Assembly (NCBI GenBank): GCA_963773585.1
Contig: CAVZBR010000001.1
Span: 1 to 64,000 of the forward strand
Reading direction: 5' to 3'
Origin: CAVXJN01 sp963773585
Lineage (GTDB): Bacteria > Pseudomonadota > Gammaproteobacteria > JASBUN01
Length of the DNA stretch: 64,000 nt
Shown here: piece by piece, positions 52,921 through 62,800 of the stretch
Numbering within the stretch: the first letter of the stretch is position 1
Layout of the letters: each line of letters opens with the position of its first letter
The notes under the pieces: generated by a model
Told to the model about the DNA's origin: nothing
Databases searched by the model: none
The model's input: only the letters and a program-made list of their open reading frames with translations
Position numbers and translations under genes: made by a program

Positions 52921-55770
52921 ATGACAGTGGCGGATTACAAGCAAACGCTCAACCTACCCAGCACCGGTTTTCCGATGAAGGCCAACCTCGCCAACCGCGA
53001 GCCCGAAACGCTCAAGCGTTGGCAAGAGATGGATCTGTACACGCGCCTGCGCCAAGCCCGCGCCGGGCGCGATAAATTCGTCCTCCACGATGGGCCGCCC
53101 TATGCCAACGGCGAGATTCACATCGGCCACGCGGTGAACAAGATTCTCAAAGACGTGATCGTCAAAGCGAAGATGCTCGCTGGCTATGACGCGCCTTACG
53201 TGCCGGGATGGGACTGTCACGGTCTGCCGATCGAATTGAACGTCGAAAAGAAAGTCGGTAAAGCGGGTGTCAAGGTGAATGCGCGCACGTTCCGAAAGGC
53301 ATGTCGCGATTACGCCGGCAAACAAGTCGACCGACAGCGCGAGGACTTCAAACGCCTGGGTGTGATCGGCGACTGGGATCGGCCGTATCTGACCATGGAC
53401 TACCGTTTCGAAGCCGACATCGTCAGGGCGTTGGGTCAGGTGATCGCCCGCGGCCATCTGCACAAAGGCTCCAAGCCGGTGCACTGGTGTATCGATTGCG
53501 GTTCGGCGTTGGCGGAAGCAGAGGTCGAATACGAAGACCGGACTTCGCCGGCGATCGACGTGCGTTTCGAAGTCTTGGACCAGGAGGCTTTGCTGGCGCG
53601 CTGCGATCGCGTCGAGGGCCACACCGGCAGCGGGCCGATTTCCGTGGTGATCTGGACCACCACGCCGTGGACCCTGCCGGCGAACCAGGCCGTGGCGCTC
53701 AACCCGCAGCTGGATTACGCCGTGGTGCAATGCGATGGCGTGCACGAGCACGGACCGGAACGTCTTGTGTTAGCCGAGGCGCTGCTGAAAGACGCAATGC
53801 TGCGCTATGGCGTCGACGAATACCAGGTAGTCGGCTATTGCAAAGGCGCTGACCTGGAAGGCCTGAGACTCGCGCACCCGTTCTACGACCGTGAAGTGCC
53901 GATCGTACTGGGCGACCATGTCACCACCGATGCCGGTACCGGCGCCGTGCACACCGCACCGGGCCACGGTCAGGACGACTACGTGGTCGGCATGCGCTAT
54001 CACCTGGAAGTGAACAATCCGGTCGGCGCCGACGGTAAGTTCGTCGCCGGGACGCCGCTATTCGCCGGCATGCACGTATTCGCCGCCAACGGACAGGTGA
54101 TCGAAACCCTGAAGACCCGAAATAAGCTGGTGCACGAGGCCAAACTCAATCACAGCTATCCGCACTGCTGGCGTCACAAGACGCCGATCATTTTCCGGGC
54201 GACACCGCAGTGGTTCATCAGCATGGATCAGAACGGTTTGCGCGAGACTGCTTTGGCGGAGATCAAAGACGTACGCTGGATGCCGGACTGGGGACAGGCG
54301 AGGATCGAGGGCATGATCGCCAATCGACCGGACTGGTGTGTATCGCGACAGCGCACCTGGGGCGTGCCCATCGCGCTGTTCGTACACTGCGACAGCGGGG
54401 AACCGCACCCGAATACCGCGACGCTGATCGAACAGGTGGCGCAGCGCATTGAGGAGGAGGGCGTGGATGCCTGGTTTGAACTCGACCCGGCGGAGCTGCT
54501 GGGCGACGAAGCGGGCGCGTTCGTCAAGGTCACCGACACGCTGGATGTTTGGTTCGACTCCGGGGTTACCCACTATGCGGTATTGGACCGGCGCCCGGAA
54601 CTGGCGTTTCCGGCGGATTTGTATCTTGAAGGTTCCGATCAACACCGCGGCTGGTTTCAGTCCTCCCTTTTGACCTCAGCCGCCATGCGCGGCGTGGCGC
54701 CCTACCGTCGTGTCCTGACCCACGGTTTCACGGTGGACGCCAAGGGAATGAAAATGTCGAAGTCCCGGGGCAATGTGGTGGCGCCGCAGAAGGTGGTCAA
54801 CACGTTGGGCGCCGACATTCTGCGGCTGTGGGTTTCTGCGACGGACTACCGCGGGGAAATGAGCGTTTCGGACGAGATTCTCAAGCGCATTGCGGATTCC
54901 TATCGCCGCATTCGGAATACCACCCGTTTTCTGCTCGCCAATCTGAACGGCTTCGAGCCGCAGCGGGATCTGCTGCCGGCATCGGAAATGCTGGCGCTCG
55001 ACCGATGGGTCGTGGATCGCGCCCGGCGCGTCCAGGAACAGATCGTAGCGGCCTACGATAGCTATCAGTTCCACCAGATTTATCAGCGGCTGCACAACTT
55101 TTGCGCCGTGGAATTGGGCGGGTTCTATCTCGACGTCATAAAAGACCGCCAGTACACCACCCAAGCCGATAGCGTAGCGCGGCGTTCCACCCAAAGTGCC
55201 ATGTACCATATCGCCGAAGCCATGGTGCGCTGGATGGCACCGATCATCAGTTTCACGGCGGAAGAAATCTGGACACACATTCCCGGCGAGCGGGGCGAGA
55301 CAGTGCTGCTGGAGGAATACTACCGAGATCTGTTTGCGATCGCCGACGACGAGGCCATGAACGCCATGTTCTGGGACCAAGTGCTCGAAGTGCGCGAAGC
55401 GGTGAGCAAGGAATTGGAGCGACTGCGAGTCGCGGGCGGAATCGGGGCCGGTCTGGATGCGGAAGTAGATTTGTATTGCGGCCAGGAATTGCTTACCAAG
55501 CTCGGGTTACTCGAAGACGAATTGCGTTTCGTGCTGATTACGTCCGACGCCCGAATCCACCGTGAAACCGAACGACCGGACGAAAGCGTGCATTTCACGC
55601 TGGACGGCGGTGATGAACTCTGGATTGCGGTGCGGCCTTCGGCGGATGCCAAATGCGTGCGCTGCTGGCATCACCGACCCGATGTCGGAACGCACGCCGA
55701 ACATCCGGAATTGTGCGGGCGCTGCGTGACAAACGTGGTCGGCTCCGGCGAACTGCGGCGCTACGCCTGA
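52921..55770 (+). CDS. ileS: isoleucine-tRNA ligase
   Basis: 949-residue class I synthetase. The HIGH motif is in NGEIHIGHAVNKIL near residue 65, and KMSKS in KGMKMSKSRGNVV near residue 607. The CP1 editing domain (about 190-390) has TTPWTLPANQA and the HTAPGHGQDDY threonine-rich site. The C-terminal zinc finger has CVRCWHHRPDVGTHAEHPEL and a CxxC pair. Length and layout match E. coli IleS. The first ATG was kept; the signature DYKQTLNLPSTGFPMKANL follows it. 100 bases separate it from ribF. Confidence 0.97.
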   Translation: MTVADYKQTLNLPSTGFPMKANLANREPETLKRWQEMDLYTRLRQARAGRDKFVLHDGPPYANGEIHIGHAVNKILKDVIVKAKMLAGYDAPYVPGWDCHGLPIELNVEKKVGKAGVKVNARTFRKACRDYAGKQVDRQREDFKRLGVIGDWDRPYLTMDYRFEADIVRALGQVIARGHLHKGSKPVHWCIDCGSALAEAEVEYEDRTSPAIDVRFEVLDQEALLARCDRVEGHTGSGPISVVIWTTTPWTLPANQAVALNPQLDYAVVQCDGVHEHGPERLVLAEALLKDAMLRYGVDEYQVVGYCKGADLEGLRLAHPFYDREVPIVLGDHVTTDAGTGAVHTAPGHGQDDYVVGMRYHLEVNNPVGADGKFVAGTPLFAGMHVFAANGQVIETLKTRNKLVHEAKLNHSYPHCWRHKTPIIFRATPQWFISMDQNGLRETALAEIKDVRWMPDWGQARIEGMIANRPDWCVSRQRTWGVPIALFVHCDSGEPHPNTATLIEQVAQRIEEEGVDAWFELDPAELLGDEAGAFVKVTDTLDVWFDSGVTHYAVLDRRPELAFPADLYLEGSDQHRGWFQSSLLTSAAMRGVAPYRRVLTHGFTVDAKGMKMSKSRGNVVAPQKVVNTLGADILRLWVSATDYRGEMSVSDEILKRIADSYRRIRNTTRFLLANLNGFEPQRDLLPASEMLALDRWVVDRARRVQEQIVAAYDSYQFHQIYQRLHNFCAVELGGFYLDVIKDRQYTTQADSVARRSTQSAMYHIAEAMVRWMAPIISFTAEEIWTHIPGERGETVLLEEYYRDLFAIADDEAMNAMFWDQVLEVREAVSKELERLRVAGGIGAGLDAEVDLYCGQELLTKLGLLEDELRFVLITSDARIHRETERPDESVHFTLDGGDELWIAVRPSADAKCVRCWHHRPDVGTHAEHPELCGRCVTNVVGSGELRRYA

Positions 55771-55804
55771 TGGTTCCGACGGTGAAAGTCTGGAGATTGG
55801 TCGC

Positions 55805-56278
55805 GTGTTGAAGTGGCTATGGCTGTCTGTGCTGGTGATCGCGCTGGACCAATTCACGAAAGTCCTGGCGGAAACGATGCTGACCTATGGCGACCCGATC
55901 GCCGTCGCGCCGTTTTTCAATCTGATGCTGTCTCACAATCCGGGGGCTGCGTTCAGTTTTTTGAGTAACGCGGGTGGCTGGCAGCGCTGGTTCTTCGTGG
56001 TCTTGGCCTTGGCCGTAGTGGCCGTGATCACGATTTGGATGTATCGCTTGCCGCCAACGCAGCGCTGGATCGCTGCGGCATTGGCACTGGTCGTGGGCGG
56101 CGCTTTGGGCAATGTGGTCGACCGAGTGGTGTACGGCCACGTGATCGATTTCCTGGATGTCTATGTCGGTCACTGGCATTGGCCGACGTTCAATGTCGCC
56201 GACTCAGCGATTACGGTCGGTGTTGCAGTTTTGATCATCGACGGTTTGTTCGGCAACGGCCAAACCGCGAAAAAATGA
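55805..56278 (+). CDS. lspA: lipoprotein signal peptidase
   Basis: 157-residue inner-membrane aspartyl protease that cleaves the signal peptide of diacylated lipoproteins. Four membrane helices are present. The catalytic aspartates lie in GNVVDRVVYGHVIDFL and FNVADSAITVG. LSHNPGAAFSFL matches the conserved NxGAAFS loop. It starts with GTG (a TTG follows immediately) 35 bases after ileS. The usual next genes, fkpB and ispH, follow only after a 0.7-kb repeat block that begins 8 bases past its stop. Confidence 0.95.
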   Translation: MLKWLWLSVLVIALDQFTKVLAETMLTYGDPIAVAPFFNLMLSHNPGAAFSFLSNAGGWQRWFFVVLALAVVAVITIWMYRLPPTQRWIAAALALVVGGALGNVVDRVVYGHVIDFLDVYVGHWHWPTFNVADSAITVGVAVLIIDGLFGNGQTAKK

Positions 56279-56285
56279 ATTGTCG

Positions 56286-56990
56286 CGTGTAGGTTGCGTG
56301 CGGGTTGCGTCAAGGCCCGCAGGGCCGGACGCAACGTCGGACCGTTCCGATACGTGCACGGTGGCCCAAAACGACGTTGGTTCCGCCCCGGCCAGGCATA
56401 AACGCCACGCGCTTGACCCAACCTACGGATGCGATGCGTGTAGGTTGCGTCAAGGCCCGCAGGGCCGGACGCAACATCAAACGTTCGGGTACATGCACGG
56501 CGGTCACATAGACCGCTCTATGGTTGAGCGCACCGCGACATCGTTGCCGCGCCATAGGGTGCCCTGTGCGCGCCGCGACGCGCGGTCTGGAACAACGCAG
56601 GGTCCGTACCCGGCCAGGCATAAACGCCACGCGCTTGACCCAACCTACGGATGCGATGCGTGTAGGTTGCATGTAGGTTGCGTCAAGGCCCGCAGGGCCG
56701 GACGCAACATCAAACGTTCGGGTACATGCACGGCGGTCACATAGACCGCCCTGTGGTTGAGCGCACCGCGACATCGTTGCCGCGCCATAGGGGCCCTGTG
56801 CGCGCCGCGACGCGCGGTCCGGAACAACGCAGGGTCCGCACCCGGCCAGGCATAAACGCCACGCGCTTGACCCAACCTTCGGGTGCGATGCGTGTAGGTT
56901 GCATGTAGGTTGCGTCAAGGCCCGCAGGGCCGGACGCAACATCTGACCGTTCGGACACATCACGGCGGTCGAATAGACCGCCCTAGGGGT
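56286..56990 (+). repeat. tandem block of hairpin-forming intergenic repeats, left arm
   Basis: Four copies of a 32-base nested palindrome (GTTGCGTC ... GACGCAAC around GGCCC/GGGCC) start at 56304, 56444, 56677 and 56909. The second and third head near-identical units of about 233 bases. The first is shortened (140 bases to the next core), and the fourth is cut off. Each full unit also carries a second hairpin class in opposite orientation, ending CGCTTGACCCAACCTAC. The block lies wholly between lspA and fkpB. Frames read through it are artefacts. No transposase is nearby; it resembles REP/MITE-type repeats. Confidence 0.9.
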
Positions 56991-57005
56991 GAAGTAGGAA
57001 CCGCA

Positions 57006-57473
57006 ATGGCAGATGATCAAACACCGATTGAACCGGGCAGCCGGGTGCGCATATGGTTCTCGCTTCGGCTCGAAGACGGTACCGAAGTGGACGGCAGCGC
57101 TGACGGTGATGAACTGGAATTCGTCATGGGCGACGGATCTCTGGCCAGCGGCTTGGAGATGGCCCTGTTGGGTATGGGTCCAGGCGACCACGAGACGGTA
57201 CGCATCGGTCCGGAGCTATCCGGCTTTGGCGAGCGTTCCGACGAAGCGGTGCAGACTCTGCCCAGAAGCGATTTTCCCGCCGATATGGCGCTGGCGCCGG
57301 GAGTCGTGATCGCATTCGAAACCCCGGGCGGCGAGGAGCTCCCCGGGCTGGTAAGGGCGGTGAGCCCGGACACCGTCACGGTGGATCTAAACCACCCACT
57401 GGCCGGGCACGAGCTTACATTCGAAGTGGAAATCCGCCAGGTTGACCAGGCGGCGAATGGACAGCGCCGCTAG
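57006..57473 (+). CDS. fkpB: FKBP-type peptidyl-prolyl isomerase, SlpA/FkpB type
   Basis: 155-residue SlyD/FkpB-like prolyl isomerase-chaperone. It has the split FKBP domain with an inserted IF domain (residues about 75-125). SRVRIWFSLRLEDGTEVDGS, LEMALLGMGPGDHETVRI and VDLNHPLAGHELTFEVEI are family motifs. The histidine-rich metal tail of SlyD is absent, which fits FkpB. AGGAA lies before the ATG; the upstream in-frame extension falls inside the repeat block and is not coding. It is normally cotranscribed with lspA and ispH. Confidence 0.92.
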   Translation: MADDQTPIEPGSRVRIWFSLRLEDGTEVDGSADGDELEFVMGDGSLASGLEMALLGMGPGDHETVRIGPELSGFGERSDEAVQTLPRSDFPADMALAPGVVIAFETPGGEELPGLVRAVSPDTVTVDLNHPLAGHELTFEVEIRQVDQAANGQRR

Positions 57474-57522
57474 AATTCGCCAACATTCCCTATTCGCTCC
57501 CAGCAATTCAGGACATCCTTTC

Positions 57523-58458
57523 ATGCAGGTCTTGCTCGCCAACCCACGGGGTTTCTGCGCCGGTGTCGACCGCGCCATCGAAATTGTGGAGCGGGCGCTG
57601 GAGATATTCGGCGCGCCGATCTACGTGCGTCACGAAGTGGTGCACAACACCTTCGTGGTCGACCGGCTGCGCCGCCTGGGCGCGGTATTCGTTGAGGAGC
57701 TCGACGAAGTGCCCGAAGACGCCACGGTGATCTTCAGCGCTCACGGCGTTTCGCAGGCCGTGCAGGAGGAAGCGCGGCAGCGGGGGTTGAAGGTATTCGA
57801 TGCCACCTGCCCGCTGGTGACCAAGGTGCATCTCGAAGTCGCCCGTTACGCTCGGGAAGGCCGCGAGGCCGTGCTAATCGGGCATGCGGGACATCCTGAA
57901 GTCGAAGGCACCATGGGGCAGTACCGAAGCGAGCGCGGCGCGATCTATCTGGTCGAAAGTGTCGCTGATGTTGAAAACCTGCAGGTGAAGGTGCCGCAGC
58001 GCCTGGCGTTCGTCACCCAGACGACATTGTCCATGGACGACACCGCGCGGGTCATCGACGCGCTGCGAGAGCGGTTTCCCGAAATCGAAGGTCCCAAGAA
58101 AAACGACATCTGCTATGCCACCCAAAATCGCCAGGATGCGGTCAAAGAGCTCGCCCGCCACTGCGACGTGGTGCTGGTGGTGGGGTCGACGACCAGCTCC
58201 AACTCCAACCGTTTGCGGGAACTTGCCGAGCAGCAGGGGGTATCCGCTTATTTAATAGACGGTGCCGATCATATTCAGGATGAATGGATTGCCGGGCGAG
58301 CACGGATCGGCGTGACCGCTGGCGCGTCGGCGCCGGAAGTACTGGTGGAACAGGTGGTGGCGGCGTTACAAGCGCGCGGCGCGACCGTCGTGACCGAACA
58401 TGCCGGTCGCCTGGAGAACGTCACCTTCTCATTGCCCAAAGCCCTTCAGCGCGCGTAG
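57523..58458 (+). CDS. ispH: 4-hydroxy-3-methylbut-2-enyl diphosphate reductase
   Basis: 311-residue 4Fe-4S enzyme, the last step of the MEP isoprenoid pathway, giving IPP and DMAPP. Cluster cysteines are Cys12 (NPRGFCAGVDRAIE), Cys in VFDATCPLVTKVH and Cys in KNDICYATQNRQ. The proton-relay Glu region is in GHPEVEGTMGQ. The stop codon TAG is part of the first unit of the downstream repeat (GCG-TAG-GTTGGG), so the last residues LPKALQRA end where the repeat begins. Confidence 0.96.
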   Translation: MQVLLANPRGFCAGVDRAIEIVERALEIFGAPIYVRHEVVHNTFVVDRLRRLGAVFVEELDEVPEDATVIFSAHGVSQAVQEEARQRGLKVFDATCPLVTKVHLEVARYAREGREAVLIGHAGHPEVEGTMGQYRSERGAIYLVESVADVENLQVKVPQRLAFVTQTTLSMDDTARVIDALRERFPEIEGPKKNDICYATQNRQDAVKELARHCDVVLVVGSTTSSNSNRLRELAEQQGVSAYLIDGADHIQDEWIAGRARIGVTAGASAPEVLVEQVVAALQARGATVVTEHAGRLENVTFSLPKALQRA

Positions 58459-58582
58459 GTTGGGTCAAGCACGTAGGTTGGGTCAAGCACGTAGGTTGGG
58501 TCAAGCACGTAGGTTGGGTCAAGCGCGTAGGTTGGGTCAAGCGCGTAGGTTGGGTCAAGCGCGTAGCGCGGACCCAACGTCG
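58453..58582 (+). repeat. 18-bp tandem repeat array with terminal hairpin
   Basis: Six consecutive 18-base units of the form RCGTAGGTTGGGTCAAGC, without spacers, starting in the last codons of ispH. Units 2-4 begin with A and units 1, 5 and 6 with G. The last unit runs into GCGTAGCGCGGACCCAAC, so GTTGGGTC and GACCCAAC can form a terminal hairpin. Not CRISPR: no spacers. Confidence 0.9.
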
Positions 58583-59008
58583 TTCGGAATTGCGCATCGG
58601 CCGCGTGCAAGTCCGATGTCGCGTCCGGCCATGACGCGCCTTCACGCAACCCATGGACAACCGCCGCGGGGGCACCGATGAGGCGGCCTATCTAACCGCC
58701 GTCGCGTGTTGAACGATGTATTGTTGCGTCCGGCCCGGCGGGCCTTGACGCAACCTACGCCCATCGCATCACCGTAGGTTGGGGTCAAGCGCGCAGCGTT
58801 TATGCCCCCGGGTGCGGACCCAACGTCTTCCCGGCGATCGATGCACGATACGGCGGTCTGTTTGACCGCCGTGCATGTATTCGAACGTTTGATGTTGCGT
58901 CCGGCCCTGCGGGCCTTGACGCAACCTATCCGCATCGCCTTACCGTAGCTTGGGTCAAGCGCGTAGCGTTTATGGCCGCCCGGGTACGGACCCGATGTGG
59001 TTCCCAAC
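58583..59008 (-). repeat. hairpin-forming intergenic repeats, right arm, inverted
   Basis: The same repeat family as between lspA and fkpB, but in reverse orientation. The 32-base core appears as its complement at 58723-58754 and 58894-58925 (171 bases apart). Each is followed by the GTAGGTTGGGTCAAGC-type hairpin class (58774-58824 and about 58945-58994). A decayed core is recognisable near 58618-58650. The block reaches the pilE stop codon. No gene is supported inside it. Confidence 0.85.
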
Positions 59009-59494
59009 CTACCAGCAATCCGCCACCGTCATGCCTGCACCTTGGCCCTTTTGTCCCGCTTGGTCCAGCGTCAAGGTTCCGCAACGGTCGCCTGCCTGCG
59101 GTCCGCCGGCAATCGGTTGAGCCTGAATATCATACGTGTTGGCGCCGACATTATTGATGACGAGATTATAAGTGGCGTTACCGCCGTCGATAGGACACTG
59201 CGTAGGGAAAATGGTCGGCGTACCGGTATCACCGCCCGCACCGCCGCAGCCGTTAGACGTCGAGCCTGCGTCACAATAGGTATTGAATTGCGTATAGTGG
59301 CGCTCCATCGCCGCGGCAAAGCTGGTCAATGCGCCCTCGCAATCCGCGCGGCGGGATTTTCGAACCTGTTCCTGATATGAGGGATAGGCGATCGCGGCCA
59401 GGATCGCGATGATCACCACCACGATCATCACTTCGATCAGGGTGAATCCGGACTGTCGACGAGTTCGCGCGTTCATTACCGTATTGCTTTTCAT
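59009..59494 (-). CDS. pilE: type IV pilin, PilE-like
   Basis: 161-residue prepilin. The class III leader ends in RRQSG, followed by FTLIEVMIVVVIIAILAAIA, with Glu5 of the mature protein present. It is processed by PilD. The globular part has two Cys pairs (YCDAGSTSNGCGG and a late C...CGTLTL/DCW), likely disulfides. The position after pilY1 fits a minor pilin PilE rather than the major subunit. The stop TAG is contained in the adjoining repeat (TGG-TAG-GTTGGG). Two Met are possible; MKSNTVMNARTRR is kept. Confidence 0.9.
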   Translation of the reverse strand: MKSNTVMNARTRRQSGFTLIEVMIVVVIIAILAAIAYPSYQEQVRKSRRADCEGALTSFAAAMERHYTQFNTYCDAGSTSNGCGGAGGDTGTPTIFPTQCPIDGGNATYNLVINNVGANTYDIQAQPIAGGPQAGDRCGTLTLDQAGQKGQGAGMTVADCW

Positions 59495-59516
59495 TTTCTT
59501 GGTCTCCGAACTCTCG

Positions 59517-59837
59517 CTAGCGCTTGACTTCGATTTCAGCTACCGGCATCGGGAGCTGCCAGTGTTGCCCCGGCGGCATGTGCAACACGACACGATCGCC
59601 GATGTGCACGTGATCGAGACCGATTCCGGTTGTTCCGTTTCGGATCACCGGAACGGACTTCGGCACGGAGTAGTTGAAGTCTGCGACTATGAGTGTATTT
59701 TTCTCAAGATCGATGCTTTCAACTGAACCTTCCATCGTGGCGATCACGGCGGAGTCATCCCCCTGCGCCATTGTGACGTCCGAAATTCCTAACAGAGCCA
59801 GACATCCGGCCGCCAAAATCATAGGTAATTTCTTCAC
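59517..59837 (-). CDS. small exported protein, PilY2-like by position
   Basis: 106-residue protein. It starts with GTG because GGAG stands 9 bases upstream and a signal peptide then follows (VKKLPMILAAGCLALLGISDVTMAQ). The mature part is beta-rich: GSVESIDLEKNTLIVADFNY and HIGDRVVLHMPPGQHW. Between pilY1 and pilE, Pseudomonas encodes PilY2, a small exported protein with a similar layout, so this is the likely counterpart; sequence similarity was not tested. Confidence 0.6.
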   Translation of the reverse strand: MKKLPMILAAGCLALLGISDVTMAQGDDSAVIATMEGSVESIDLEKNTLIVADFNYSVPKSVPVIRNGTTGIGLDHVHIGDRVVLHMPPGQHWQLPMPVAEIEVKR

Positions 59838-59856
59838 GTTTGTTCTCCTGTTCCTG

Positions 59857-62800
59857 TCAGCGTACCTGGCGCCAAGAGCGTCGGGCTTCACGACCGTCTT
59901 CTTCGCCGACTGAAATAATCGCCCCATTGGACGTGCTCATCATTTTCTTTTCGTCCTGCGGCAGCATCAATATTGCCGGGGAAGTCAATATGCCACCGTT
60001 TTGCTGGCGAATGCCTGAGCCTGGGGCGTGGTCGCGCGAATCGATTGTACCGTCGCCATTGATGTCCGTGGTCGAGAGTACGAAATCGCCCGCCGCGATC
60101 GAACCGTCGTTGTCGTAGTCGAAGGGCGAGAAGTTCAGCCGAGCGCCGCTTGCCGCATCCAATTCCATGAGCCAGCTGGTGCCGCCGGTAGCGCAAGGAT
60201 CGGTCGACGGAGTCACCGTAACGAAGATCACTCGTCCGCTGCGAAGCATCGGGTCTTGATGAACACGTTCGCCGGACTCGGATAGGTCGAGATACCAGCC
60301 GAGATGATACCCGCTACTTGGCGATCCGGAACCGGCGTACCAGTTGATATCTTCCTTGGTGGTGAGCCGCGCATCGACCCCGGTGAAGGCAGTCGAGTTG
60401 GTCTCGATCACGCTCTGTTGCAACAGGTCGTCGCGGTCCGCGGGGAGATCGCTATAGGTACCTTTATCCCAAATACCGTAAAACGTTTGCTGCGAAGTAT
60501 CGGTCAAATCGCTTACGCCCAGGTATTTTCCGGTCCCAAAGTACAACATCAAGCCATTGCCAGACGGATGAAATCCGACCGTAATCGCAGTAGTGATCGG
60601 CTGATGGTTTCCGGACGCGTCCTCGGCCGTATATACAGGCTCGGGCACAGCCGGACTTGCGCCGTTATCGTACGCAACCTTGAATGCGGATGCGGAGGTG
60701 GCGCCGCACGTGTAAGTAGTGGTGCTGAGACTGCAAAGGTCGAATTTCCACACGTTTCCGAACACGTCCCCTGCGTAGATGTAATCGGTCTTGAAGTCCT
60801 GGTTGACATCGACCGCGGTGACTGTGCCGAGGCCATTGGGTCGCCCATTGCCCGTCGGATCCTGGGCCGTACCGACGCCTGAATCCAGCTTTTTGATCAA
60901 GCTGCCGGTTTCGATATCGACGATATAGAGTACCGCATTGCCAGTGGCGCTGACGTGGCCGTCCGCGTCCGTGTTGTTGTAGCCGTTGCCGAAGATCGCG
61001 GCCCATTTGCCGGTGTTAAGTCGAACGATCACAGGTTTGCCGGTGGTGTAACCGAGATCTGCGTCGTCGGAGTCAGAAAATTCCCATTTGACGATAGTTG
61101 CAGCGTTGCTTTCACTGAATGCGCTCGGGTCCGTGATGTCGAGCGAAAATACGGCTTGGCCGCCGAGGCCTAGTCCGCCAACCAAAGCCGTATGCCAAGC
61201 GGCACTATAAAAGATGTCGCCTTCTACCAGCGGACCGTCAGCGAAACTCTTGTGGCCGTAGCTGCTGGAAGATAAAGCCGGGATGTTACGAAACACCGCG
61301 TTGGGAACGTAGGCCAATTTTTCCACGCCCGTCGTTGCATCGAATCCGTGCAACATTCCGTCGTTGGCGCCGGCGTACACCATTGCGTTGCGATTCTGAT
61401 TCGCTGTTCTGAAAGCCGTGTACGAAGAGCTTTCGAGCGAACTAGGGTATACCCGAAGCGGAGCGCCGACGTACACCGGGTTGGAATTGATCATATCGCC
61501 GAGCAAGCTGTTCCGGTTTCGAAATAGCTTATCGGCATTATTGATCACGCTGTCGCCGTTTAAATCATATCCGCAGCTTGCGGTGTTTCCGGCTTCGCAA
61601 CTGTGATCGCCGCGTACGAAATCGACGCGCGCTTGTCCCTGACCGTCACTGGCATTCAAAAGCGCGCGTTGGCTTCCGGAACTAGAATCGAGGCTGGCCC
61701 AGCGAAACGGAACGCCGGCGCCAGTGGCTGGGTTGTACGTGACGATCTTTCGGCCGCTATTCCAATTCAGCCCGGTAAACGAGGTTCCGGTTGCAACACA
61801 GGAGCCGCCATCCAGGGCGCAACCCGCCTCCCAAACCGGAGTCGCGCACACGGTGCCAAGCGGATCTGATGTTGTACAGGTAGCATTGCCGGTTCCGTCG
61901 GAGATGGGCAGCGCGCGCAATTCACCGGTCCAATCACCTGTGTTGAAGCGGACTTGGAAAACTTTGGTGTTGCTGGATACGGTGCCTGCATTCAAGGCAA
62001 GCGGTGCGGCAGAGCCGGTCCGATCCGTAATGCTGTTTAACACGTCAGAAAATGCATCAACCAACGCCTGCGGATCAGCGGCGGAAAAATATTGGCCGCG
62101 GCTGTTAACTGCTGCGTGCCAGAGGTCGTCCACGTTCGCAGCGACGTCGGGATTCGTGGTGCCCCAATCCTTTGTGCCTGCGACAAGTGCATTGTAATCC
62201 GCCGGATAACTCAAATTGCCATTCACGCCGAGACCGACAGTGAAGTTCACCATGTGCTGCCAGTTCGCGGGATCGTTTTGTGGGTCCCAGAAGATGTCTT
62301 CTGGTTCACCCGCAGTTCCGTCGCCGTCGAAGTCGCCATTAGAGCGGACAATATAGGTGGGAACATTATCGGTCAGCGTCGGCTTCAGGTCTCTGACCCA
62401 GTAGTAGAACGCATTGTCTGCAGCGTTGGAGGAATTGCTGTCCTCGTACGGATGCATGGGAGAATACGTTGTAATACCGAAGCTATTGGTGGGCAATGTG
62501 TAGGTTGAGCTCCCACCGTCCTTATTACCTGACACACCATAGCTGCCGTTCCAATAACCGTCGGTCATGGCGACGTGGAAATTCTGTCGGCATGACCGCA
62601 TTGTGCTGGAACTGCTAGATGGGTCATCCCGATACGGATCATCCTGCGTGTACTCGTCACCTGCCCGCTCGAATGCGCGCAGCAGTGGTGTGCCGCCGGA
62701 CGCGTCGACGTTGTAAAGCCAGGAAAAGAACGCGCTTCGTCCTGTACCTGTGAACTTGGCTAGCGTATTGATGGTGGTACTGTTATTGAGCGCTTGTCGC

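Noticed and set aside
56310..57191. 293-codon minus-strand frame and several plus-strand frames in the repeat block
   Set aside because: They read through the hairpin repeats and repeat the same short peptides; no Shine-Dalgarno or known domain.
58453..58582. CRISPR array
   Set aside because: Units are directly adjacent without spacers, far shorter than CRISPR repeats, and no cas genes are present.
58284..58681. Frame encoding repeated VGWVKH/LGQARR peptides
   Set aside because: Produced by the 18-bp non-coding tandem array running off the end of ispH; 18 is a multiple of three, so the peptide repeats automatically.
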